Source: Pelomonas sp. Root1217
GTDB lineage: Bacteria > Pseudomonadota > Gammaproteobacteria > Burkholderiales > Burkholderiaceae_C
DNA length: 64,000 bases
Reading direction: 5' to 3'
NCBI RefSeq assembly: GCF_001425705.1
Contig: NZ_LMDC01000029.1
Location: 62,001-126,000 of the forward strand
Positions within the stretch are counted from its first letter, which is position 1. Every line of letters starts with the position of its first letter. The notes beneath the pieces were generated by a model. The model was not told where the DNA came from. It saw nothing but the letters and a program-made list of their open reading frames with translations, and did no database searches. Below are positions 16,377 through 23,853 of the stretch, piece after piece. A program made the position numbers and the translations under genes.

Positions 16377-18275
16377 ATGAAGCAGTTGTTCAACCGCCTG
16401 CGCGTCGCCGCGCTGGCCCTGTGTGTCGGCGCGCTGCCGGCCGCCTTCGCCCAGCCCAGGACGGCCACGCCGCTCACGGCCGTCGATGTCGAAGCCTTCA
16501 TCGACGGCCTGGTGCCCACGGCCCTGCGCAACGCGCGCGTGCCCGGCGCTGTCGTCGTCGTCGTCAAGGACGGCCAGCCGCTGCTGCAAAAGGGCTACGG
16601 CCTGGCCGACTGGGACAAGAACATCCCCGTCGACCCGAACAAGACGCTGTTCCGCCCGGGCTCGGTGTCCAAGCTGTTCACCTGGACGGCGGTCATGCAG
16701 CTCGTCGAGCAGGGCAAGCTGGACCTCGACGCCGACCTGAACAAATACCTGGACTTCACCATCCCGGGCCGCAACGGCAAGGCGCTGACGCTGCGCCATG
16801 TGATGACGCACACGACGGGCTTCGAGGAGACGGCGCGCGACCTGCTGACCTACGACACCGCCGGGCCCGACCTCGGCAAGGTGCTCAAGGCCTATATCCC
16901 TCCCTACGTCTATGACCCTGGCACCACGCCCGGCTATTCCAACTATGCGACGTCGCTGGCCGGCTACATCGTGCAGCGCGTCAGCGGCAAGTCTTTCGAC
17001 GACTACATGGATCAAAACGTCTTCGCGCCGCTGGGCATGAAGCAGTCGACCTTCCGCCAGCCACTGCCCGACGCGCTCAAGGGCCAGATGTCGCAGGGCT
17101 ACATGACCTGGGACGAGAAGCCCAAGGGCTTCGAGGTCATCAGCATGCCGCCGGCAGGCAGCATGTCGTCCACCGGCGCGGACATGGGCCGCTTCATGCT
17201 GGCCTTTTTGCAGCAGGGCAAGCTGGGTGAGGCGCAGATCCTCAAGGCCGAGACCGTCAAGCTGATGCACACCCAGCTCACGCGCGCCCTGCCCGGCCTG
17301 TCGGGCATCGGCCTGGGCTTCTACGAGCAGAACATCAACGGCCACCGCGTGCTCGCCCATGGCGGCGACACGGTGCTCTTCCACAGCGATTTGCTGCTGT
17401 TCGTCGACGACGGCATCGGCCTGTACATCTCGGTCAACGCCCCGGGTCATGAGCGCCAGGGCGGCTGGCTGCGCGACAAGCTGTTCGAGGCCTTTGCCGA
17501 CCGCTACCTGCCCGACCAGCGCCCGGCAACGAAGCCGGAGGTGGACGAGGCCACGGCCAAGCAGCATGCCCAGCAGATGGCCGGCAGCTACCGCAACACA
17601 CGCCGCGAGGACTCGACCTGGCTGTCGGTGCTGCAGCTGCTGAGCCCGGTCAAGGTCCAGGCCCTGGAAGACGGGCGCCTGTCCATCGAACTGGCCGGCG
17701 CGCGCAGCAACTACCACGAGGTCAAGCCCTATCTGTGGGAGGAGGAACACGGCAAGCGCCGGCTGCAGGCCGTCGTCGAGAACGGCAAGGTCAAACATTG
17801 GGGCCTGGAGCCCTTCGTGTTCGCCTTCATCTTCGAGCCCGTGCCTTTCATGGCCAGCACCACGGTGCTGGTGCTGATGGGCTTGGCCATCGTCACGCTG
17901 CTGCTGACCACCCTGCTCTGGCCGGTTGCCGCCGTGCTGCGTCGTCGCCATCACGTGGCGGTGCCGCCGCCTCAGCACATGACCTGGGTACGTGGCGCCA
18001 GCGTCGGCGCGATGGTGGCCTTGGGCCTGTGGGGCTGGGTCGTGACCCTGCTGGAAAGCCTGGGCGATGCGTCGATCCTGCTGCCCCTGGCCCAGCTGAG
18101 CCTGGCGCTGTCGGCCATTGGGGGTCTGGTGGTGGCGGGCCTGCACGCCCGCAATGTGATGAAGACTGGCGACAAGTGGAGCAAGGCCCTGGCCATCGTC
18201 TGGGTGCTGTCATTCGCCGTGCTGCTTATCGTCAGCCTGGCCCACCATCTGATCAGCTTCAACCAGTGGTACTGA
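16377..18275 (+). CDS. exported beta-lactamase-fold serine hydrolase (S12/MlrB-like) with C-terminal membrane domain
   Basis: 632 residues with a signal peptide cleaved near AAFA-QP. The catalytic triad motifs of the penicillin-binding/S12 fold are present: SVSK (Ser96, Lys99), YSN (Tyr187) and HGG (His328-330). Residues about 490-632 form four hydrophobic helices, so the catalytic domain is probably periplasmic and membrane-anchored. The family includes D-aminopeptidases, DD-peptidases and MlrB, the linear-microcystin hydrolase. It lies 13 bp after the TonB receptor gene and 1 bp before the M81 gene, clearly one operon, so it likely trims an imported peptide in the periplasm. The four-helix tail makes it longer than MlrB as I recall that protein. 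Confidence 0.87.
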   Translation: MKQLFNRLRVAALALCVGALPAAFAQPRTATPLTAVDVEAFIDGLVPTALRNARVPGAVVVVVKDGQPLLQKGYGLADWDKNIPVDPNKTLFRPGSVSKLFTWTAVMQLVEQGKLDLDADLNKYLDFTIPGRNGKALTLRHVMTHTTGFEETARDLLTYDTAGPDLGKVLKAYIPPYVYDPGTTPGYSNYATSLAGYIVQRVSGKSFDDYMDQNVFAPLGMKQSTFRQPLPDALKGQMSQGYMTWDEKPKGFEVISMPPAGSMSSTGADMGRFMLAFLQQGKLGEAQILKAETVKLMHTQLTRALPGLSGIGLGFYEQNINGHRVLAHGGDTVLFHSDLLLFVDDGIGLYISVNAPGHERQGGWLRDKLFEAFADRYLPDQRPATKPEVDEATAKQHAQQMAGSYRNTRREDSTWLSVLQLLSPVKVQALEDGRLSIELAGARSNYHEVKPYLWEEEHGKRRLQAVVENGKVKHWGLEPFVFAFIFEPVPFMASTTVLVLMGLAIVTLLLTTLLWPVAAVLRRRHHVAVPPPQHMTWVRGASVGAMVALGLWGWVVTLLESLGDASILLPLAQLSLALSAIGGLVVAGLHARNVMKTGDKWSKALAIVWVLSFAVLLIVSLAHHLISFNQWY

Positions 18276-18276
18276 A

Positions 18277-19764
18277 ATGAGCACCAAGCCCATGCGCCTC
18301 TTCCTTGGCGGCCTGGTGCATGAGACCAGCAGCTTCTCGCCGCTGCCCACCAGCGTGCAGTCCTTCCGCGAAGGCGTGCTGATCCACCGCAGCGATCCCC
18401 GCGCGTTGCAGCAGGTGGCGGCCCAGCCCAACCTGATGGGCGTCATCGCCGCCGCCGCGCGCCAGGGCGACACGCTGCTGCCCGGGCTGTACGCGGAAGC
18501 GCAGCCGTCCGGGCCGCTGTCCCGCGCGGACTACGAGGCGCTGCGCGACGAACTGCTGGCCGACCTGAACGCCTCCGGTCCCGTGGACGCTGTGCTGCTA
18601 GTGCTGCACGGCGCCATGCTGGCCGAGGGCTATCACGACTGCGAGGGCGACTTGCTGATGCGCGTGCGCGAGCTCATCGGCCCCCAGGTGCCGCTGGGCG
18701 CCCTGCTGGACCTGCACTGCAACCTCAGCCCCGCCATGATCGAGTCGGGCGCGGCGCTGGTGGCCTGCAAGGAGTACCCGCACATCGACTACGCAGCGCG
18801 CGGCGAGGAACTGCACGCAATGCTGGGGGCCATGGTGCGCGGCGAGCTGGCGATGAAGGCGCACTGGAAGCGCGTGCCGCTGCTGGGCATCTTCGGCACC
18901 ACGGTCGCACCGATGAGTGACTTCGTGGCGCGGCTAAAGGACAGCGAGGCCAGGCTGCCGGGCATCCTGTCGGTATCGGTGCTGCACGGCTTTCCCTGGG
19001 CCGACACGCCCCACACCTGCGCGGCCATGCTGGTGCTCGCGGAGGATTCACCCGCCGCGGCAGGCGTGGCTTCAGACCTGCTGGAGGAATTGGCCGAGGC
19101 CTTCTACGGCATCCGCGAGATGGCGGCCGCCAAGCGCCTGCCACTGAAGGACGCGCTGGACCTGGCCGAAGCCGAGATGCGGCTGGCCCGGCCGGGCCCG
19201 GTCGTGCTGGCCGACACGGCGGACAACGCCGGCGGCGGCGCGTCTGGGGACAGCACCTTCGTGTTGCGCGAGCTGCTGAACCGCGGCCTGCGCAACGTGG
19301 CGCTGGGCATGATCTGGGACCCGCAGGCCGTGGCGATCGCGACGTCGGCCGGCGTGGGCGCACGGCTGCCGCTGCGCATCGGCGGCAAGGTGGGGCCGAC
19401 GTCGGGCGACCCGGTGGATCTGGAAGTGGAGGTGCTGGCCTGCCGCGAGGATGCGCGCCAGCGCAGCCTGACGCCCGGGGGTACCGATCCGCTGGGCCCT
19501 TGCGTCGCGGTGCGCGCCCAAGGCATTGACATCGTGCTGAACAGCATCCGCCAGCAGGTGTTCTCGGCCGAGTGCTTCACGCAACTGGGCATCGACCCGG
19601 CGGCCAAGCGGCTGGTGGTCGTGAAGTCGACCCAGCATTTCCGCTCGGGTTTCGATGCGATGGCCGCGGCGGTCGTCTATGCCGACTCACCCGGCAGTCT
19701 GCAGGCCAATATTGGCGCGCTGCCCTTCAAGCACCTGCCGCGGCCGGTGTGGCCGATCGACTAG
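18277..19764 (+). CDS. M81-family metallopeptidase (MlrC-like)
   Basis: 495 residues. Begins with FLGGLVHETSSFSPLPT, the classic MlrC N-terminus with Glu in HETSSF. LLDLHCNLS (Asp145, His147) and KEYPHIDYA (His169) give an Asp-x-His plus His 22 residues later, the zinc-site spacing I recall for MlrC. The C-terminal domain carries LADTADNAGGGASGDST and VVVKSTQHFRSGFD. MlrC is the zinc enzyme that cleaves linear or tetrapeptide microcystin; most relatives have unknown substrates. No signal peptide, so it is cytoplasmic. ATG follows the serine-hydrolase stop by one base. Proposed role: final cleavage of a peptide brought in by the TonB receptor and POT carrier. Confidence 0.9.
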   Translation: MSTKPMRLFLGGLVHETSSFSPLPTSVQSFREGVLIHRSDPRALQQVAAQPNLMGVIAAAARQGDTLLPGLYAEAQPSGPLSRADYEALRDELLADLNASGPVDAVLLVLHGAMLAEGYHDCEGDLLMRVRELIGPQVPLGALLDLHCNLSPAMIESGAALVACKEYPHIDYAARGEELHAMLGAMVRGELAMKAHWKRVPLLGIFGTTVAPMSDFVARLKDSEARLPGILSVSVLHGFPWADTPHTCAAMLVLAEDSPAAAGVASDLLEELAEAFYGIREMAAAKRLPLKDALDLAEAEMRLARPGPVVLADTADNAGGGASGDSTFVLRELLNRGLRNVALGMIWDPQAVAIATSAGVGARLPLRIGGKVGPTSGDPVDLEVEVLACREDARQRSLTPGGTDPLGPCVAVRAQGIDIVLNSIRQQVFSAECFTQLGIDPAAKRLVVVKSTQHFRSGFDAMAAAVVYADSPGSLQANIGALPFKHLPRPVWPID

Positions 19765-19780
19765 GACTTGTGAAAAGGGT

Positions 19781-20341
19781 CTAAGCCGCGAAGGCAACCG
19801 CTTCCGGCTCACCGCGGGGCAACGTGGCCCAGCGGTCGGCGCGCAGCTCGTAAAGCAGGGCGGCGGCGCTGCCCGGGCCGTCGGCCAGCGCGCCCTTCAT
19901 GCGCAGGCCCAGGCATTCGAGCGTCTTGCGCGTGGGGGCGTTGCTCGGCAGCACGGCGGCGACGACAGTGCCCTCATGGCGTTGCTCGAAGGCTTGCTCA
20001 AAAGCGTACTGGGCCATTTCCGACGCCAGGCCGCGGCCCCAGGCCTGCGGCGTGATGCGGTAGTAGAGGTAGAGGCCGGCGTGGCCCGCAACGCTGCGGT
20101 GCATCAGGCCACCAAAGCCGATCAGCGTCTCAGGTTGTTCGCGCTCGGCGATGGCCCAGTGGCCGAAACCCCGCGACTGCCAGTGAGCCAGCCAGGCCTG
20201 CAACTGGGCCTCGGTGGCCGCGCGGCCGTGCGGCGTCGCGGCCGCGCAGAAGCGGTTCACCGCCGGGTCGGCGTGCAGCGCAGTCAGGGTATCCAGATCG
20301 CTTTCACGCGGCGGCCTCAGCACGAGGCGTCGGGTCACCAT
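19781..20341 (-). CDS. GNAT acetyltransferase, RimJ/RimL-like
   Basis: 186 residues from the ATG at 20341 (MVTRRLVLRPPRESDLD). The family start pattern (RLxLRPxxxxD) is clear, and LIGFGGLMHR, YRITPQAWGRGLASEMA (acetyl-CoA loop) and LPSNAPTRKTLECLG follow in order. These enzymes acetylate alpha-amines of proteins or small amines; the substrate is not deducible. It is convergent with the M81 gene with a 16-bp gap, so it is not part of that operon. Confidence 0.85.
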   Translation of the reverse strand: MVTRRLVLRPPRESDLDTLTALHADPAVNRFCAAATPHGRAATEAQLQAWLAHWQSRGFGHWAIAEREQPETLIGFGGLMHRSVAGHAGLYLYYRITPQAWGRGLASEMAQYAFEQAFEQRHEGTVVAAVLPSNAPTRKTLECLGLRMKGALADGPGSAAALLYELRADRWATLPRGEPEAVAFAA

Positions 20342-20504
20342 GGCCGCTGGCACGGCCGCAACAGATGCGCAGAACTCACTCGGAACCATGGACGACGCAA
20401 ACTCGGTGGAAACCCTAGGAGGGTAGCCGCGAGCCGGCCGAGGCGAAAGCCCGGGTCCACGGGAGCTGTCGCAAAACCGTCACAAAGCCACGTAAAGAGG
20501 CGGA

Positions 20505-20527
20505 TTTCCGGTCGCTTCGACCGACCG
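20505..20527 (-). terminator. weak hairpin downstream of htpG
   Basis: CGGTCG (20509-20514) and CGACCG (20518-20523) pair across a 3-base loop, and flanking TTTC/GAAA can extend the stem with a bulge. It lies about 25 bp after the htpG stop on the minus strand. There is no clear U-tract, so terminator function is uncertain. The rest of the 20342-20548 gap shows no gene. Confidence 0.3.
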
Positions 20528-20548
20528 AAAACCCGCCCGCCGAAGCGG

Positions 20549-22429
20549 TCAACCCGTCAGCAACGCATTGACGCGCTTCACATAGGCCGCCGGGTCTTCC
20601 AGGTGGCCGCCTTCGGCGAGCACGGCCTGGTCGAACAGCACCTGGGCCAAGTCGTCGAAGTGCTCGCTGCCGTCCAGCTTCTTGACGAGGGCATGCTCGG
20701 CGTTGATCTCCAGCGTCGGCTTCGCTTCAGGCGCGTTCTGGCCGGCCTGCTTCAACAGCCGCGCCAGGTGGCCGCTCATGTCGCCTTCTTCCACAACGAT
20801 GCAGGCGGGCGAGTCGACCAGGCGGGTCGTCACGCGCACGTCCTTGGCGCGATCCTTCAGCGCGTCCTTGAGCTTGTCCAGCAGCGGCTTCAGGCTTTCG
20901 GCGGTCTCGTCGGCCTTCTTCTTCTCGTCTTCGTCGAGCAGCTTGCCCAGGTCGACGGCGCCCTTGGCGACCGACTGCAGCGTCTTGCCTTCGAACTCGT
21001 AAAGGTGGCTGAGCATCCACTCGTCGACACGGTCCACCAGCAGCAGCACCTCGATGCCCTTCTTGCGGAAGATCTCCAGCTGCGGGCTGTGCTTGGCGGC
21101 AGCGAGCGAATCAGCGGTGATGTAGTAGATGACGTCCTGGCCTTCCTTCATGCGGCCAACGTAGTCCGCCAGGCTGACGTTTGCGTCGGCATGCGTGGAC
21201 GCGAAGCGGAACAGCTTGGCCAGGCGCTCACGGTTGGCGTGGTCTTCGCCGATGCCTTCCTTCAGTACCTGGCCGAAGTCGGTCCAGAAGGCCGCGTACT
21301 TGTCCTTCTCGGCCTGGTCCTCGCTGTTGGCCAGGCTTTCCAGCATGCCCAGCACGCGCTTGGTCGAGCCCTCGCGGATGGCCTTCACGTCGCGGCTTTC
21401 CTGCAGCAACTCTCTAGAGACGTTCAGCGGCAGGTCGGCCGAGTCGATGACACCCTTGACGAAGCGCAGGTAGACCGGCATCAGCGCCTCGGCGTCGTCC
21501 ATGATGAAGACGCGCTTCACGTAGAGCTTCACGCCGCCGCGCTTGTCGCGGTTCCACAGGTCGAAGGGCGCCTTCTGCGGGATGTAGAGCAGCTGGGTGT
21601 ACTCGCTACGGCCCTCGACGCGGTTGTGCGTGTAGGCCAGCGGCGCATCGCTGTCATGGCTGATCTGCTTGTAGAACTCCTCGTACTGCTCCGGCGTGAT
21701 GTCGCTCTTGGAGCGCGACCACAGCGCCGAGGCCTTGTTGACCGGCTCCCACTCGTCCTTGACGATCTGCTTGGCGTTGTCCGGATCCCACTCTTCCTTC
21801 TTCATCAGGATGGGCAGGGAGATGTGGTCGCTGTACTTGCTGATCGTCGACTTGACGCGCCAGGTCTTCAGGAATTCTTCCTCGCCGTCGCGCAGGTGCA
21901 GGATGACGTCGGTGCCGCGGCCCGGCTTGGTGATCGTCTCGATCTCGTACTCGCCCGTGCCTTCGCTGCTCCAGCGCACGCCCTGGTCGGCCGGCAGCCC
22001 GGCGCGGCGGGTCTCGACCGTGATGCGGTCGGCGACGATGAAGCCCGAGTAGAAGCCCACGCCGAACTGGCCGATCAGCTGGGCGTCCTTCTTCTGGTCG
22101 CCCTCCAGCTTGGCCATGAACTCGCGCGTGCCGCTCTTGGCGATGGTGCCCAGGTGCGAGGCGGCCTCCTCGGCGCTCATGCCGATGCCGTTGTCGCTGA
22201 TGGTCAGCGTCTTGGCTTCCTCGTCGAAGCTGACGCGCACTTCCAGGTTGGGGTTGTCTTCAAACAGCGCCGCGTTGTCCAGCGCCTCGAAGCGCAGCTT
22301 GTCGCAGGCATCGCTGGCGTTGGAGACGAGCTCGCGCAGGAAGATCTCCTTGTTGGAGTACAGCGAGTGCGTGACGAGGTGCAGGATCTGCTTGACTTCG
22401 GCCTGGAAGGCGTGGGTTTGCTTGGTCAT
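20549..22429 (-). CDS. htpG: HSP90-family chaperone HtpG
   Basis: 626 residues from the ATG at 22429 ([16 protein letters not shown]). GHKL ATPase motifs are [22 protein letters not shown] and [16 protein letters not shown]; the middle domain has [14 protein letters not shown] and [10 protein letters not shown]; the C-terminal dimerisation domain ends [11 protein letters not shown]. It refolds or remodels proteins in the cytoplasm using ATP. A sigma-32-like promoter is readable upstream, as expected for a heat-shock gene. Confidence 0.97.
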   Translation of the reverse strand: MTKQTHAFQAEVKQILHLVTHSLYSNKEIFLRELVSNASDACDKLRFEALDNAALFEDNPNLEVRVSFDEEAKTLTISDNGIGMSAEEAASHLGTIAKSGTREFMAKLEGDQKKDAQLIGQFGVGFYSGFIVADRITVETRRAGLPADQGVRWSSEGTGEYEIETITKPGRGTDVILHLRDGEEEFLKTWRVKSTISKYSDHISLPILMKKEEWDPDNAKQIVKDEWEPVNKASALWSRSKSDITPEQYEEFYKQISHDSDAPLAYTHNRVEGRSEYTQLLYIPQKAPFDLWNRDKRGGVKLYVKRVFIMDDAEALMPVYLRFVKGVIDSADLPLNVSRELLQESRDVKAIREGSTKRVLGMLESLANSEDQAEKDKYAAFWTDFGQVLKEGIGEDHANRERLAKLFRFASTHADANVSLADYVGRMKEGQDVIYYITADSLAAAKHSPQLEIFRKKGIEVLLLVDRVDEWMLSHLYEFEGKTLQSVAKGAVDLGKLLDEDEKKKADETAESLKPLLDKLKDALKDRAKDVRVTTRLVDSPACIVVEEGDMSGHLARLLKQAGQNAPEAKPTLEINAEHALVKKLDGSEHFDDLAQVLFDQAVLAEGGHLEDPAAYVKRVNALLTG

Positions 22430-22446
22430 GGCGTGTCGAGTCCGGA

Positions 22447-22476
22447 AAACGAAACGCGGCCCAGATCGGGCCGCGT
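22447..22476 (-). terminator. rho-independent terminator of the DAHP synthase gene
   Basis: ACGCGGCCC (22454-22462) and GGGCCGCGT (22468-22476) form a perfect 9-bp stem with a 5-base loop. On the minus strand it is followed by TTTCGTTTTCC. It lies about 50 bp after the DAHP synthase stop. It also overlaps the -10 element of the proposed htpG promoter. Confidence 0.7.
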
Positions 22477-22490
22477 GGCAAAGATTCAAG
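22463..22490 (-). promoter_or_regulatory. sigma-32-like heat-shock promoter of htpG
   Basis: On the minus strand CTTGAA (22490-22485), 14 bases, then CCCGATCT (22470-22463). The E. coli sigma-32 consensus is CTTGAA-N13-17-CCCCATNT, so the -35 is perfect and the -10 has one mismatch. Transcription would start roughly 30 bases before the htpG ATG. The -10 lies in the loop and arm of the upstream gene's terminator. Confidence 0.7.
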
Positions 22491-22522
22491 GGGGCCGGCC
22501 ACGACCCCGAAGTGCGGGATTG

Positions 22523-23650
22523 TCAGCCCCGGCGCGCCTGCACGGCTTGCGACAGCACATCCAGCACGGCCAGGGAGTCGTCCCAGCCCAGACATGCATC
22601 GGTGATGCTCTTGCCGTATTCCAGCTTGGCGGGGTCGTCCTTGCCAGGCGTGAACTTCTGGGCGCCGTCGTTCAGATGGCTTTCCACCATGACGCCGAAG
22701 ATGCTCTTGCTGCCCTCGCGCATCTGGCCGGCAATGTCGCGCGCCACATCCAGCTGGCGCTGGTGCTGCTTGCTCGAGTTGGCATGCGAGCAGTCCACCA
22801 TCAGGCGCTGCGGCAGCTTGGACTTCTCCAGGTCCGCGCAGGCCTCGGCGACGCTCTTGGCGTCGTAATTGGGCGCCTTTCCGCCGCGCAGGATGACGTG
22901 GCAGTCGGCATTGCCGCGCGTCTCAACGATGGCGACCTGGCCGTTCTTGTGCACCGACAGGAAGTGGTGGCCGCGCGCCGCGGCCTGGATGGCGTCGGTG
23001 GCGATCTTGATGTTGCCGTCGGTGCCGTTCTTGAAGCCGATGGGCGCCGACAGCCCTGAGGCCAGTTCGCGATGAACTTGGCTCTCGGTGGTGCGCGCGC
23101 CGATGGCGCCCCAGGCGATCAGGTCGCCGATGTACTGCGGTGAGATGACGTCAAGAAACTCGCTGCCGGCCGGCATGCCCAGGCGGTTGATCTCCAGCAG
23201 CAGCTGGCGGGCGATGCGCAGGCCCTCGTCGATGCGGTAGCTCTCGTCCAGGTAGGGGTCGTTGATCAGGCCCTTCCAGCCCACCGTCGTGCGTGGCTTC
23301 TCGAAGTAGACACGCATGACGATCTCCAGCGTGCCGGCGTACTTATCGCGCTGCTCCTTCAGCTTGCGGGCGTACTCGACGGCGGCAGCGGGGTCGTGAA
23401 TGGAGCAGGGGCCGATGACGACGAGCAGGCGGTCGTCATCGCCGCTCATGATCCTGCGGATGCGCTGGCGGGTCTGGCCGATCAGGTTCTCCATCGCCGT
23501 GCCGCGGATAGGGAAGAAACGGATCAGGTGCTCCGGCGGCGGCAGCGGCGTGACGTCGACGATGCGCTCGTCATCGGTGGCGCTGGTCTTGTCGTCCTGG
23601 GAGTACCAGCGCTGGGCTTCGGGTTCGACGGAGGAGACTTTGGCGTTCAT
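22523..23650 (-). CDS. aroG: 3-deoxy-7-phosphoheptulonate (DAHP) synthase, class I AroG/F/H type
   Basis: 375 residues from the ATG at 23650; AAGG sits 8 bases upstream, and an in-frame GTG at 23659 is less well placed. Family motifs: VVIGPCSIHDP, MRVYFEKPRTTVGWKGLINDP, GARTTESQVHRELASGLS, IGFKNGTDG, HVILRGG and DCSHANSSK, together forming the phosphoenolpyruvate, erythrose-4-phosphate and metal site. It catalyses the first step of the shikimate pathway to Phe, Tyr and Trp. An aromatic-rich leader peptide and an intrinsic terminator precede it, so control by attenuation is likely in addition to any feedback inhibition. Confidence 0.95.
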   Translation of the reverse strand: MNAKVSSVEPEAQRWYSQDDKTSATDDERIVDVTPLPPPEHLIRFFPIRGTAMENLIGQTRQRIRRIMSGDDDRLLVVIGPCSIHDPAAAVEYARKLKEQRDKYAGTLEIVMRVYFEKPRTTVGWKGLINDPYLDESYRIDEGLRIARQLLLEINRLGMPAGSEFLDVISPQYIGDLIAWGAIGARTTESQVHRELASGLSAPIGFKNGTDGNIKIATDAIQAAARGHHFLSVHKNGQVAIVETRGNADCHVILRGGKAPNYDAKSVAEACADLEKSKLPQRLMVDCSHANSSKQHQRQLDVARDIAGQMREGSKSIFGVMVESHLNDGAQKFTPGKDDPAKLEYGKSITDACLGWDDSLAVLDVLSQAVQARRG

Positions 23651-23660
23651 CTTCGGCACC

Positions 23661-23702
23661 TTAAAAACAAAAAACCGCCGGGCTTGGCGGCCTCGGCGGT
23701 TT
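23661..23702 (-). terminator. leader terminator (attenuator) before the DAHP synthase gene
   Basis: AAACCGCCG (23672-23680) pairs with CGGCGGTTT (23694-23702) in a 9-bp stem with a 13-base loop. On the minus strand the stem is followed by TTTTTTGTTTTT and then AAGG, the ribosome-binding site of the synthase. Such a terminator immediately before a start codon would abort the mRNA unless an alternative fold forms. A CGGCGG segment at the end of the leader-peptide coding region (23744-23749) can pair with the terminator's 5' arm (CCGCCG) as antiterminator. Confidence 0.75.
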
Positions 23703-23731
23703 GGGGGAGTTTCTGTGTTCAGCGCGCGCGC

Positions 23732-23794
23732 TCAGGACTCTCCACCGCCGGGGCGGGGAAAAAACCAAAAGCTAAAGTAAGCAGAGCGGGACAT
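23732..23794 (-). CDS. aromatic leader peptide (attenuation) upstream of DAHP synthase
   Basis: A 20-codon frame ATG (23794) to TGA (23734-23732). Residues 6-12 are Tyr Phe Ser Phe Trp Phe Phe, so six of seven consecutive residues are aromatic, with four Phe, one Tyr and one Trp. The rest (MSRSA at the start, PRPGGGES at the end) is unremarkable. The stop is 30 bases before the terminator stem. This is the layout of pheL/trpL-type leaders: ribosome stalling at Phe/Tyr/Trp codons when the charged tRNAs are scarce would favour the antiterminator. No strong Shine-Dalgarno is visible. Expression as a peptide is inferred. Confidence 0.78.
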   Translation of the reverse strand: MSRSAYFSFWFFPRPGGGES

Positions 23795-23853
23795 GGGAGC
23801 GGAATCTAGCACGGCGATGAACGCGGGCTTTCGCGAGACGCAAAGGCAAGCTT

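Noticed and set aside
14366-16567. A 733-residue frame opposite the TonB receptor
   Set aside because: Antisense shadow; no signal, domain or ribosome-binding site.
10723-19764. Calling the island a microcystin-degradation cluster outright
   Set aside because: There is no mlrA, the S12 protein has a different architecture, and M81/S12/POT families are broad; only an analogy is supported.
19655-23059. An 1134-residue plus-strand frame opposite htpG and the DAHP synthase
   Set aside because: Antisense shadow of three confident minus-strand genes.
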